From positions 231,209-295,208 of the forward strand of contig JAIPBH010000001.1 of NCBI GenBank assembly GCA_021739635.1: 64,000 bases of DNA. Reading direction: 5' to 3'. Position numbers and translations under genes: made by a program. Below, piece by piece: positions 8,411 through 18,078 of this stretch. This stretch comes from Flavobacteriaceae bacterium. GTDB taxonomy: Bacteria > Bacteroidota > Bacteroidia > Flavobacteriales > Flavobacteriaceae. Position 1 is the stretch's first letter; every line of letters begins with the position of its first letter. The notes under the pieces were generated by a model. It had not been told where the DNA came from and ran no database searches. It saw nothing but the letters and a program-made list of their open reading frames with translations.

Positions 8411-10525
8411 ATGAATATTAAAAAACAAATTCTCTTAATAATTAGCTTATTCTTTTTTGGAATAAGTTATGCTTCCAATGCAGAAAATGTACCCAAAGCC
8501 ATACTAGCAATTGGTCGTTTTCATCCAGTAATTTTACATTTACCTATAGGAGCTTTACTACTTACTTTTTTTCTTGATATTATAGGTAGAATAAAGAAAG
8601 ATTATCCTAAAAACACCATAAAATATGCTTTAGGGTTTTCGACATTTTTCTCTATTATTGCCTGTGTTCTAGGGTATTTTTTATCATTAGAAGGTGGGTA
8701 TTCTGAAAAAACCCTAGATATACATTTTTGGACAGGAATCTTATCTGCTACATTAATTACGGGGTTATTTTTATTAAGTTCTAAAGAAGGGAAATTAATA
8801 AAGCGCCTCTTTTTTCCTCTATTTTTAGCAACCATTATCTGTATTAGCGTTGCTGGACATTTTGGTAGTATTTTAACTCATGGTGATAATTTTTTAACAG
8901 AATATATCAAGATACCAAACAAAGCGAAAACCATCACTCAAGTTGATAGTCTTCACATATACAACAATGTTGTTTTAAAGATATTTGATGATAAATGTAT
9001 TGAATGTCATAATAGCACAAAAAACAAGGGAGACCTATCTTTGATTTCTAATGAATCTATTGTATTGGGTGGCAAATCTGGAGAAATTATAAAGTTAGGA
9101 AATGCTAATGAAAGCTTGCTTTATGAGCATATACAACTACCAATTTCAGATAAAAAACACATGCCTCCAGAAGGAAAACCACAACTCACTAAAGATGAGG
9201 TTTGGATTATTAAATATTGGATAAACCACAGTAAGGCGATAGATGATAAGGTTGTTAACATAGCTAAAAACGATACTTTAAACAACTTGTTGAAAAACTA
9301 TCTTGTAGTTAATGAACCACAGATTGAAGAAGCTTCGGCAAAAGACATCCTTGAGGTAGAAGAAGCAGGTTTTTCTGTTACAAAGCTTGTTCCTAACAAA
9401 CCAGAACTTTGGGTGAAATTCAAAAAAGGAACAATTACAAAAAACAGTGTAGAAACATTAACTAATTTAAAGGAACAAATAACAGAACTCGATTTAAGTA
9501 ATTCATCTTTATATGATGATATGACAAAAGGTTTGAATAAACTAAAAAACCTTAAAAAACTTGAACTAAATAACACGCAAATAACAGATAAAACTTTGCA
9601 GAACATTAATGAGTTAACACATTTAGTAACTCTTAATATTGTTAATACACAAATGACAGAACATGGATTAGAAAATCTGCTCACTTCTATTAAACCAAAG
9701 CATATTTACGCCTGGAAAACCAATATAAATCAAGAGATAGCCAAAAAACTGAAACTCAAATACAATGTAAATATTAATGTGGGTATTGTAGAGGGTTTTG
9801 TAGAAATACCCCATATAATTCCGCCTTTAGTTTTAACAAAAAAGACATTATTTACAGATACATTGGCCATTAAATTAGAATCAAAATTAAAAAACTCAAC
9901 TATTTATTATACGTTAAATGGAGATGAGCCAGACACTACTTCGTTAAAATATACCAATCCTATTTTAATAGATTCAACCACTCATTTTGCTATTAAGGTT
10001 TTTAAAAAAGGATGGTTGCCGAGTGAAATTTTGAAAAAGGATTTTTACAAAATAAAATACCAAGTTTCAGATTACAGCATAGTTTACAAACCAGAGAGTC
10101 AATATTCAGGACCAGAAAAACTTTTTGATATGGAACTGGGCTCAGAAAATTTTAAAGATGATAAATGGACTGGATTTCTTGGTAAAGATATCAATACAAC
10201 TGCAGATTTGGGAGATGTAAAATCAATTAGTCATATCACTGTAAATTGTCTTGGTAAATCTAAAGACTGGATTTTGTTTCCGGCTGAAATCACTGTTAGT
10301 ACGTCTTTGAATAAAACATCGGGATTTAAGGAGGTAGGAACGTTAATAATTAATGAAGACAATAAGAATGATTTGGCTGAAATTAAAAAATTTACAGTCA
10401 ATATTCCAGAAACAAAAGCCCAATACATTAAAGTAGTAGTTAAAAACCCAAAAGTTTTACCAAGTTGGCACGAAGGTGCTGGTAATGCTTCATGGATATT
10501 TGTAGATGAAATATATTTATGGTAG
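8411..10525 (+). CDS. DUF2231 membrane domain - cytochrome c (PSCyt1-like) - LRR - chitobiase-C/discoidin fusion protein
   Basis: 704-residue multidomain protein. After a signal-like first helix, residues about 30-170 hold several transmembrane helices with the phrase GRFHPVILHLPIGALLL, typical of DUF2231/PSCyt-associated membrane domains. A cytochrome-c-like domain follows, with haem motif C196-IE-C199-H200 and a distal KHMPPEGKP Met segment. Leucine-rich repeats occupy about 350-436 (LTELDLSNS-type units), a chitobiase-C-like domain about 467-550, and the locus-specific discoidin-like module about 560-704, ending SWIFVDEIYLW. The architecture suggests electron transfer from or to the membrane combined with glycan binding. 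It overlaps the following GH29 gene by 7 bp, so the two are translationally coupled. Function of the whole is unknown. Confidence 0.85.
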   Translation: MNIKKQILLIISLFFFGISYASNAENVPKAILAIGRFHPVILHLPIGALLLTFFLDIIGRIKKDYPKNTIKYALGFSTFFSIIACVLGYFLSLEGGYSEKTLDIHFWTGILSATLITGLFLLSSKEGKLIKRLFFPLFLATIICISVAGHFGSILTHGDNFLTEYIKIPNKAKTITQVDSLHIYNNVVLKIFDDKCIECHNSTKNKGDLSLISNESIVLGGKSGEIIKLGNANESLLYEHIQLPISDKKHMPPEGKPQLTKDEVWIIKYWINHSKAIDDKVVNIAKNDTLNNLLKNYLVVNEPQIEEASAKDILEVEEAGFSVTKLVPNKPELWVKFKKGTITKNSVETLTNLKEQITELDLSNSSLYDDMTKGLNKLKNLKKLELNNTQITDKTLQNINELTHLVTLNIVNTQMTEHGLENLLTSIKPKHIYAWKTNINQEIAKKLKLKYNVNINVGIVEGFVEIPHIIPPLVLTKKTLFTDTLAIKLESKLKNSTIYYTLNGDEPDTTSLKYTNPILIDSTTHFAIKVFKKGWLPSEILKKDFYKIKYQVSDYSIVYKPESQYSGPEKLFDMELGSENFKDDKWTGFLGKDINTTADLGDVKSISHITVNCLGKSKDWILFPAEITVSTSLNKTSGFKEVGTLIINEDNKNDLAEIKKFTVNIPETKAQYIKVVVKNPKVLPSWHEGAGNASWIFVDEIYLW

Positions 10526-11862
10526 CACAAAAAAAATTTTTTTTAACAATAGCAATTAGTTGCATTACACTTTTATTGAGTACTGTTGCTAAAAGTCAAA
10601 ATACTGAATTAACCAAAGAAGAACGCTTGGCATGGTTTAAAGATGCTAAACTAGGAATCTTTATTCATTGGGGAATTTATGCAGTAAACGGAATTGACGA
10701 ATCGTGGTCTTTTCACAATGGTTACATTTCTTATGATGATTATATGAAACAATTAGATGGGTTTACTGCTAAAAATTATAATCCTGAATATTGGGCAGAA
10801 CTCATCAAAGAAAGTGGCGCAAAATATACCGTAATAACCACAAAGCACCACGACGGTGTTGCGCTTTGGAACACCAAACAAGACGATTTAAGTGTATCGA
10901 AAAAAACACCTGCAAAAAAAGATGTGCTAACACCTTTTTTAAATGAGACGCGCAAACAAGGTTTAAAAGTAGGATTATATTATTCGTTGCTGGATTGGTC
11001 TCATCCAGATTACCCAAATTTTTTAAGAGATAAAAAACGATATACAGATGATGAGGAACGATGGGCAAAATTCACCAAATTTAATTTCTCACAAATAGAA
11101 GAATTAACAAAGTTCAATCCAGATTTATATTGGTTTGATGGTGATTGGGAACAATCCGCTGAAAAATGGAAGGCCAAAGAAATCCGTGATTTATTATTAG
11201 AAAAAACGCCAATAACCATCATCAATTCAAGATTGCAAGGCTATGGTGATTACGCTACGCCTGAGCAAGGCATTCCCATAACAAAACCAGATAGCAAGTA
11301 TTGGGAATTGTGCATGACCATGAATAACTCTTGGGGCTATCAGCCCAATGATACCAATTACAAATCGGTCAATCAAATCATTCGCATTTTGGTGGATTGT
11401 ATTAGTATGGGCGGTAATTTACTCTTGGATATTGGACCTAAACCAGATGGTACCATTCCACAAGAACAAATAGACATTTTAAAAGGTCTGGGCAGATGGA
11501 CCAGTAAGCATCAGGAAGCCATTTATGGTACTCACGCGGGTATTCTTTTTGGTCATTTTAATGGGTATACTGCGCTGTCTGAAGATAAAACTATTTTGTT
11601 TTTGTATGTTGATAATAAACCAAACGGCCCCTTATTAATAAAAGGCTTAAAAAATAAAGTAAATAGAGCTTGGGTTGTTGGTAATGGTACAAAATTAAAA
11701 ACCACGGTTGTTGGAAAACAATACTGGAGTGATGTACCCGGATTATTATACATAGATTTACCAGAAGACGTTCAAGATCAAGATGTCACCGTTATTGCCA
11801 TACAATTGGCTGGTGAAGTTGATTTATACAGAGAAAAAGGACACGTAATAGAAAGTAATTAA
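10519..11862 (+). CDS. GH29 alpha-L-fucosidase
   Basis: 447-residue secreted alpha-L-fucosidase with a Sec signal peptide (hydrophobic 7-24, cleavage near VAKSQ). Family motifs: KLGIFIHWGIYAV near the N-terminus, TTKHHDGVALW, and LYWFDGDWE, in which Asp207 is the expected retaining nucleophile. The GGNLLLDIGPKPDG motif closes the catalytic barrel. It is short for GH29, with only a small C-terminal beta domain. It overlaps the upstream cytochrome-LRR gene by 7 bp. It probably removes core or antennary fucose from N-glycans. Whether it is of the broad GH29-A or the narrow GH29-B type cannot be decided by eye. Confidence 0.93.
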   Translation: MVAQKKFFLTIAISCITLLLSTVAKSQNTELTKEERLAWFKDAKLGIFIHWGIYAVNGIDESWSFHNGYISYDDYMKQLDGFTAKNYNPEYWAELIKESGAKYTVITTKHHDGVALWNTKQDDLSVSKKTPAKKDVLTPFLNETRKQGLKVGLYYSLLDWSHPDYPNFLRDKKRYTDDEERWAKFTKFNFSQIEELTKFNPDLYWFDGDWEQSAEKWKAKEIRDLLLEKTPITIINSRLQGYGDYATPEQGIPITKPDSKYWELCMTMNNSWGYQPNDTNYKSVNQIIRILVDCISMGGNLLLDIGPKPDGTIPQEQIDILKGLGRWTSKHQEAIYGTHAGILFGHFNGYTALSEDKTILFLYVDNKPNGPLLIKGLKNKVNRAWVVGNGTKLKTTVVGKQYWSDVPGLLYIDLPEDVQDQDVTVIAIQLAGEVDLYREKGHVIESN

Positions 11863-11950
11863 AGGAAATATCCATGACTTAGTGATAGTCACAGAGCATA
11901 ATGACTGCATGGATGTTACATATGACTAGTGAAAAAATAAACTTAAACGG
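11863..11950 (+). other. Intergenic spacer with small inverted repeats
   Basis: 88 bp between the GH29 and GH92 genes. It contains a 7-bp inverted repeat, ATCCATG (11870-11876) and CATGGAT (11908-11914), enclosing a small GTGA-TAG-TCAC hairpin and a competing AGTCA/TGACT pair. No T-tract follows, so it is not a typical terminator. It could be an mRNA processing or stability element between the redox/GH29 block and the downstream enzymes, or chance in AT-rich DNA. Confidence 0.3.
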
Positions 11951-14296
11951 ATGAAAAGAATAAACAACAAAATTAAATTATTAGCCTGTTTCGTGGCATT
12001 AGTTAATATCTCATGTAATCAAGAAAAAGAAACGCCTAATCAAAATTCTACGGTAAAAACTATAGATTTAGCAGATTTGGTAAACCCTTTAATGGGCACC
12101 GATTCCGATTATAGCTTATCTAATGGAAATACTTACCCTGTTATTGCAACACCTTGGGCCATGAATTTTTGGACGCCTATGACGTCTAAAATTGGCGAGG
12201 GTTGGACTTATAAATATGATTCAAATAAAATCAGAGGCATTAAGCAAACACACCAACCAAGTCCGTGGATTAATGATTACGCGGCGTTTTCATTAATGGC
12301 AGTTACGGGCGATTTAAAATTTCAGGAAGACGAACGCGAATCGTGGTTTTCACATAAAGCCGAAATTGTAAAACCCTATCATTACTCGGTTTATTTAGCA
12401 GATTATGATGTAACCGCAGAGGTTGTTCCAACAGAAAGAGCTTCACAATTTAAGTTCACTTTTCCTAAGGCTGATTCATCTTTTATTATTCTTGATGCAT
12501 TCTTTAAGGGATCCATGGTAAAAATTATTCCCGAAGAACGTAAAATCATTGGCTATTGTAGAAACAATAGTGGTGGTGTGCCCGATAATTTTCATAACTA
12601 TTTTGTAGCCGAATTTGATAAAGATTTTGAAATAATGAATACTTGGGGTGATAACTGGAAATTAATGGAGAATTCAACTGCAAGTGAAGGAGATCATGTA
12701 GGTTCCATCATTGGGTTTAAGACCAAAAAAGGCGAAGTTGTTCACGTTAAAGTCGCATCATCATTTATTAGTCCGGAGCAAGCAGAATTAAACTTAAGCA
12801 AAGAAATTGGCACCGATACCTTTGAAGAAACCAAAGAAAAAGCAAAACAGGCTTGGGAGAAAGAGTTAAGTAGAATTCAAATTGAAGATGATAATATAGA
12901 CCATATCAGAACATTTTATTCCTGCCTATATCGTGTTTTATTGTTCCCAAGAAAATTCTATGAGTTTGACGAGAACAATCAAGTTGTTCATTATAGTCCG
13001 TATAATGGGAAAGTACTCCTAGGTTATATGTTTACAGACAATGGCTTTTGGGATACGTTTAGAGCCGTGTATCCATTTTTTAATATGATGTATCCAGAGT
13101 TGAATAGTCATATCATGGAAGGTTTGGCGAACACCTATAAAGAGTCAGGTTGGCTTCCAGAATGGGCTAGTCCTGGGCATAGAGATTGTATGATTGGATC
13201 AAACTCGGCTCCTATAATAGTTGATGCCTTTTTAAAAAGTAATGTTAAAGAGAAAGACGTCAATGTTCTGTTTGAAGCTATTTTGAAAAACGCAACGGTT
13301 GAAGCAGGAAGACCTATGAAATCTGTAGGACGAGAAGGTTTAAATTATTATAATTCCTTAGGATATGTGCCATATAATGTTGGTATTAACGAAAATGTAG
13401 CACGAACTTTAGAATATGCCTATGCCGATTTTACTATTGCTAAAATGGCCGAAAAACTTGGAAAAAAAGAGATTGCAGAAAAATATTTCAAGCAATCCAT
13501 GAACTATAAAAATGTGTTTGACCCTTCAACAAATTTAATGCGTGGTAAAAATGAAGATGGGAGTTTTCAATTACCTTTTAATCCTTTAAAATGGGGAGAT
13601 GCTTTTACCGAAGGTAATAGTTTGCATTATACATGGTCGGTTTTTCAAGATATTCAAGGATTGATAGATGTAATGGGAGGCAAAGAACAATTTGTTTCAA
13701 AACTAGATGAGGTTTTTGAAATGCCACCAACATTTGATGATTCTTATTATGGGCAAACCATTCATGAAATTAGGGAAATGCAGATTGTAAATATGGGGAA
13801 TTATGCCCATGGAAATCAGCCTATCCAACACATGATTTATTTATATAATTACGCAGGGCAACCTTATAAAGCACAAGAAAAAATAAGGGAAGTCCTAACT
13901 AAATTATACGCAGCAACACCAGATGGGTATTGTGGAGATGAAGATAACGGACAAACCTCGGCGTGGTATGTATTCAGTTCGTTAGGCTTTTATCCTGTTA
14001 CTCCTGGAGTAAATCAGTATGTTATAGGAAGCCCATTATTTAAAAAAGCAACATTATATTTAGAAAACGGTAATTCATTTGAGATTGATTCAAAAAATAA
14101 TTCTAAAAGTAATTTCTATATCCAGTCGGCAACATTAAATAAAAAACCCTATTCAAATAGTTTTTTAACTTTTGAAGATATTCAAAAAGGTGGAACATTA
14201 GAATATCAATTAGTAGATTCGCCAAATAAGGATTGGGCAATCAAACTAGAAAATGCTCCCTATTCTTTAAGTAATGAAAGAAGCCAAAGTAATTAA
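11951..14296 (+). CDS. GH92 alpha-mannosidase lipoprotein (GDEDNG variant)
   Basis: 781-residue calcium-dependent exo-alpha-mannosidase candidate with a lipoprotein signal (hydrophobic stretch then NISC). GH92 landmarks: the N-terminal VNPLMGTDSD segment, the EGNSLHYTW motif near residue 557, the YLYNYAGQPYKAQ helix, and the GDEDNGQTSAWYVFSSLGFYP motif supplying catalytic-base aspartates. The neighbouring GH92 (15809) reads GNDDTGVMSAW at that place, so this one belongs to the other common variant. It also has Gln623 in GNQP where the neighbour has Glu612 in ANEP, a possible specificity difference. Different linkages (alpha-1,2 versus alpha-1,3 and others) are therefore plausible for the two paralogues. 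Confidence 0.92.
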   Translation: MKRINNKIKLLACFVALVNISCNQEKETPNQNSTVKTIDLADLVNPLMGTDSDYSLSNGNTYPVIATPWAMNFWTPMTSKIGEGWTYKYDSNKIRGIKQTHQPSPWINDYAAFSLMAVTGDLKFQEDERESWFSHKAEIVKPYHYSVYLADYDVTAEVVPTERASQFKFTFPKADSSFIILDAFFKGSMVKIIPEERKIIGYCRNNSGGVPDNFHNYFVAEFDKDFEIMNTWGDNWKLMENSTASEGDHVGSIIGFKTKKGEVVHVKVASSFISPEQAELNLSKEIGTDTFEETKEKAKQAWEKELSRIQIEDDNIDHIRTFYSCLYRVLLFPRKFYEFDENNQVVHYSPYNGKVLLGYMFTDNGFWDTFRAVYPFFNMMYPELNSHIMEGLANTYKESGWLPEWASPGHRDCMIGSNSAPIIVDAFLKSNVKEKDVNVLFEAILKNATVEAGRPMKSVGREGLNYYNSLGYVPYNVGINENVARTLEYAYADFTIAKMAEKLGKKEIAEKYFKQSMNYKNVFDPSTNLMRGKNEDGSFQLPFNPLKWGDAFTEGNSLHYTWSVFQDIQGLIDVMGGKEQFVSKLDEVFEMPPTFDDSYYGQTIHEIREMQIVNMGNYAHGNQPIQHMIYLYNYAGQPYKAQEKIREVLTKLYAATPDGYCGDEDNGQTSAWYVFSSLGFYPVTPGVNQYVIGSPLFKKATLYLENGNSFEIDSKNNSKSNFYIQSATLNKKPYSNSFLTFEDIQKGGTLEYQLVDSPNKDWAIKLENAPYSLSNERSQSN

Positions 14297-14317
14297 AGAT
14301 TAAGAAAAGTTTATAAA

Positions 14318-15796
14318 ATGAAAAGGAAGATAGCTGTCATTGCCATATTATTTACTTTCAAGGTGTTTTCTCAAGCCATTTATGAAGATGAACGCTATGT
14401 CCCAGAAACCGATCCGTTGGTATTAGAAAATTTGGATGAATGGCAAGGTAAAAAGTTTGGGTTGTTAATGCACTGGGGAACATACAGCCAATGGGGTATT
14501 GTAGAATCTTGGTCTTTATGCCCAGAAGATTACGGCTGGTGTGAACGTAAAAAAGGTGAGAAACCTCAAAACTATTTTGAATATAAAAAAGAATACGAAG
14601 GACTAAAACACACCTTTGACCCTGTAAAATTCAATCCAGAAAAATGGGCCAAAGCAGCCAAAGATGCTGGTATGAAGTATATGGTGTTTACAACCAAACA
14701 CCACGATGGGTTTTGCATGTTTGATACTAAATATACTAATTATAAGGTCACAGATTCTGAATGCGCTTTTAGCGCAAATCCAAAATCAAACATAGCTAAA
14801 GAAGTTTTCAATGCTTTTAGAAACGAAAATTTATGGGTAGGTGCTTATTTTTCTAAACCAGATTGGCACAACGAGAATTACTGGGATCCGTATTTTCCTC
14901 CTTTAGACAGAAATGTGAATTATGACCCGATGTTATACCCAGAAAAATGGAAAAAGTATGTGGATTTTACACATAATCAAATTTTAGAATTGCTTACCGA
15001 ATATGGCAAAGTAAATATTTTATGGCTCGATGGTGGTTGGGTTGCAAAAACGTCTGAGGAAGAAATAGATGATTTTTATACTCAAAATATTGCAAATAAT
15101 AAAGGAGGGTTTCTTAAAAACAGTATTGTAAACCAAGATATTAAAATGGATGAATTGGTTGTAAAGGCACGTGAGAAACAACCGGGATTGATTGTGGTTG
15201 ATAGAGCGGTTCATGGTAAAAACCAAAACTATTTAACACCTGAAAATCGTGTCCCTGAGAAAACATTGCCTTATCCTTGGGAATCGTGTATTATTTCAGG
15301 AGGCGGATGGTCATACACACCAGACGCTAACTATTTAACAGGAAGACAAGGCATTCACATGCTTATTGATATTGTTGCTAAAGGTGGAAATTTATTGTTA
15401 AATGTAGCTCCAGGACCTGATGGCGAATGGCAACAAGGAGCATATAACCTTTTAAAAGAGTATGCAGATTGGATGATGGTTAACAGTGGTGCCATATACA
15501 ACACAAAACCTATTGAGCCATTTAAAGAAAATAATATTTGTATGACCCAAAATAAAGAAGGTAACGTGTTTTTGTTTTACATGGCAAAAGAAGATGAGGA
15601 TAAAATACCTTCAGAAATTATTGTAAAATCCATCAATCCCCAAAAAGGAACTAAAATTACCTTGCTTGGTTCAAAAAAAATATTAAAATGGACGAAATTA
15701 AACGAGGGTTTTAAAGTCATTATTCCACAAGAATTAAGAAACAGTTTACCTTGTAAAGAAGCATGGACTTTAAAAATCGAAAAAATAATCAGATAG
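14318..15796 (+). CDS. GH29 alpha-L-fucosidase (second copy)
   Basis: 492-residue GH29 enzyme with a Sec signal (MKRKIAVIAILFTFKVFSQA). Motifs: KFGLLMHWGTYSQWG, FTTKHHDGFCMF, NILWLDGGWV with Asp238 as the predicted nucleophile, and GGNLLLNVAPGPDGEW. It is longer than the first GH29 and contains an extra insertion (about 240-290) after the nucleophile. It diverges enough from the first copy that it is a separate subfamily member, not a recent duplicate. It lies 21 bp after one GH92 gene and 12 bp before another. Two GH29s in one N-glycan locus would let the cell attack fucose in different linkages. Confidence 0.93.
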   Translation: MKRKIAVIAILFTFKVFSQAIYEDERYVPETDPLVLENLDEWQGKKFGLLMHWGTYSQWGIVESWSLCPEDYGWCERKKGEKPQNYFEYKKEYEGLKHTFDPVKFNPEKWAKAAKDAGMKYMVFTTKHHDGFCMFDTKYTNYKVTDSECAFSANPKSNIAKEVFNAFRNENLWVGAYFSKPDWHNENYWDPYFPPLDRNVNYDPMLYPEKWKKYVDFTHNQILELLTEYGKVNILWLDGGWVAKTSEEEIDDFYTQNIANNKGGFLKNSIVNQDIKMDELVVKAREKQPGLIVVDRAVHGKNQNYLTPENRVPEKTLPYPWESCIISGGGWSYTPDANYLTGRQGIHMLIDIVAKGGNLLLNVAPGPDGEWQQGAYNLLKEYADWMMVNSGAIYNTKPIEPFKENNICMTQNKEGNVFLFYMAKEDEDKIPSEIIVKSINPQKGTKITLLGSKKILKWTKLNEGFKVIIPQELRNSLPCKEAWTLKIEKIIR

Positions 15797-15808
15797 AAAT
15801 AATTCGTT

Positions 15809-18052
15809 ATGTTTTTAATTCATAGGAAAAGAATATCAATAAAATTTGCATTAGTATTGTGCTTGTATTCCTTCAGTTTTTATGGGCAACAACCTGCTGA
15901 TTTTGTAAATCCGTTTGTTGGAACCTCTAATTTTGGCGCAACTTATCCTGGACCTATTGCTCCTAGAGGAATGGCAAGTATTAGTCCGTTTAATGTCACC
16001 GGGCCACAAAATTTGCCCTTAGAAAAAGATAGCAGATGGTTATCAAACCCATATGTTCATGAAAACACCTTTTTAACAGGTTTTTCTCAAGTGAATTTAA
16101 GTGGCGTAGGTTGTCCAGATTTAGGCGTTATATTGCTCATGCCAACTACGGGAGACGTTGAAACAAATCATTTAAAATATGGTTCTACCTATTCAAATGA
16201 AGTTGCCAAAACGGGTTATTATAGTTCTAAAATTGACAGGTATGACATTCAGGCAGAATTTACTGCTTCAAAAAGAGTAGGTGTAAGTAAGTTTACATTT
16301 AATAAAGGACAATCCAATATTTTACTAAACCTTGGTTTAGGTTTAACTAATGAACAAGGAGCTATGGTTAAAGTGGTGTCTTCAACCGAAATTGAAGGAA
16401 TGCGTAGTGTTGGGTCATTCTGTTATAATAATCCTGAAGCCGCATATCCAGTGTATTTTGTTGCTAAATTCTCAAAACCTGCTGATGATTTTGGAGTGTG
16501 GAAAAAACCTGCTAAATACGAGGGTGTTGAAGCACAATGGATGGGTTACAATGGAAAAACCAGATTGATGGAACACTCAACAAAAATGGTTGTGGGTGAC
16601 AGCATTGGGTCTTATTTCTCATATAATTTTGAAAAATCTGCAACCGTTGAGGTAAAAATAGGGGTTTCGTATGTGAGTATTGAAAACGCGCGTGAAAATT
16701 TAGAAAGGGAAACTGGAAACAAATCTTTTGATGAGATTTATAAGGAAACCTATAACGAATGGAATACTCTTCTTTCTAGAATCATGGTTGAAGGTGGTAC
16801 AGATGAAGAAAAAACTATTTTTTATACAGCCTTATATCATACACTAATTCATCCCAATACCTTAAATGATTTTAATGGCGAATACCCTGAAATAAAAACA
16901 GGCAAAATTGGTAAAACCGAAGGGACACGTTATACCGTGTTTTCACTTTGGGATACCTACAGAAACCTACATCAGCTCATGTCTTTGGTGTATCCTCAAC
17001 AACAATCGAATATGATAAAAAGCATGTTAGAGATGTATGATGAAAATGGTTGGTTACCTAAATGGGAACTTAATTCTACGGAAACATTCACTATGGTTGG
17101 AGATCCTGCAAGTATTGTAATTACAGATACGTATTTAAAAGGGATTCAAGATTTTGATGTGCAAAAAGCTTATGAAGCGATGTTAAAAAGTGCCGACCAA
17201 ATGGACAATAATCCACTACGCCCCGGACTTAAAGATTATATTGAAAAAGGATATCTAACAACAAAAGATAAAGGGTCGGTGTCAACCACGCAGGAGTACA
17301 ATTCTGCAGACTATTCAATCGCATTGTTGGCAGATGCTTTAGGTAACAAAAAAGATTATATCCAATTTAAAAACCGTTCAATATCGTATCGAAAACTATT
17401 CGATAAGGAATTAAAATTACTGCATCCCAAAAATGAAGACGGCAGTTTTTACGAACCTTTCAATCCGTTATCTGGAGCTAATTTTGAAGAGAATATTGGG
17501 TTTATTGAGGGTAATGCGTGGCAATATGCCTTTATGGTTCCTCATGATATAGAGGGGCTTATAAAATTAATGGGTGGTAAAAAAGCCTTTACAAATCAGT
17601 TGAAAAAAGTGTTTGATACCAAACAGTTTGATATGGCAAACGAACCCGATATTGCCTATCCATATTTATTTAATTATGTAAAAGGTGAAGAATGGCGTAG
17701 TCAGCAATTAGTTCAAGAACTCGTAAAAAAATACTTTAAAAATGCCCCTGATGGTATTCCTGGAAATGATGATACAGGGGTGATGTCTGCTTGGTTAGTT
17801 TATTCAATGATGGGTCTTTATCCAATATCTCCAGGTGATCCGCTTTATACGATAACAACACCTATGTTTGATAAAATTACCATTCAACTAGATTCAAAAT
17901 ACTATAAAAATAAAACATTGGTAATAGAAAGAATAGGAAATAGTAATGGTAAAATTGATAAAATAGAGTTAAATGGAAACATTTATAAAGGATTTTTTAT
18001 CAGTCATTCCAATTTGGTAAATGGGGTCCATTTAAAAGTGTTTTTAAAATAA
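15809..18052 (+). CDS. GH92 alpha-mannosidase (GNDD type)
   Basis: 747-residue GH92 enzyme. The N-terminus has a basic start and a hydrophobic helix ending near SFYGQQ, a Sec signal without a lipobox cysteine, so it is probably periplasmic. Diagnostic motifs: VNPFVGTSNFGATYPGP, the SLWDTYRNLHQL segment, GFIEGNAWQYAF near residue 568, and IPGNDDTGVMSAWLVYSMMG for the catalytic base. These are complete and intact. It should hydrolyse alpha-mannosidic linkages of high-mannose N-glycans with inversion and calcium. It differs clearly from the GH92 at 11951 in the base motif and in having Glu612 at the acid-helix position. Confidence 0.93.
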   Translation: MFLIHRKRISIKFALVLCLYSFSFYGQQPADFVNPFVGTSNFGATYPGPIAPRGMASISPFNVTGPQNLPLEKDSRWLSNPYVHENTFLTGFSQVNLSGVGCPDLGVILLMPTTGDVETNHLKYGSTYSNEVAKTGYYSSKIDRYDIQAEFTASKRVGVSKFTFNKGQSNILLNLGLGLTNEQGAMVKVVSSTEIEGMRSVGSFCYNNPEAAYPVYFVAKFSKPADDFGVWKKPAKYEGVEAQWMGYNGKTRLMEHSTKMVVGDSIGSYFSYNFEKSATVEVKIGVSYVSIENARENLERETGNKSFDEIYKETYNEWNTLLSRIMVEGGTDEEKTIFYTALYHTLIHPNTLNDFNGEYPEIKTGKIGKTEGTRYTVFSLWDTYRNLHQLMSLVYPQQQSNMIKSMLEMYDENGWLPKWELNSTETFTMVGDPASIVITDTYLKGIQDFDVQKAYEAMLKSADQMDNNPLRPGLKDYIEKGYLTTKDKGSVSTTQEYNSADYSIALLADALGNKKDYIQFKNRSISYRKLFDKELKLLHPKNEDGSFYEPFNPLSGANFEENIGFIEGNAWQYAFMVPHDIEGLIKLMGGKKAFTNQLKKVFDTKQFDMANEPDIAYPYLFNYVKGEEWRSQQLVQELVKKYFKNAPDGIPGNDDTGVMSAWLVYSMMGLYPISPGDPLYTITTPMFDKITIQLDSKYYKNKTLVIERIGNSNGKIDKIELNGNIYKGFFISHSNLVNGVHLKVFLK

Positions 18053-18078
18053 CTAATCAATCTAAGAACATCTTCTTG

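Noticed and set aside
9298-9684. 128-codon minus-strand ORF inside the cytochrome-LRR gene
   Set aside because: Antisense shadow of the repeats; low-complexity Ser/Phe composition and no motif.
18076-18078. TTG start one codon before the PNGase ATG
   Set aside because: The adjacent ATG is preferable and gives a normal signal peptide. The same reasoning rejects TTG 61714 for the serine hydrolase.
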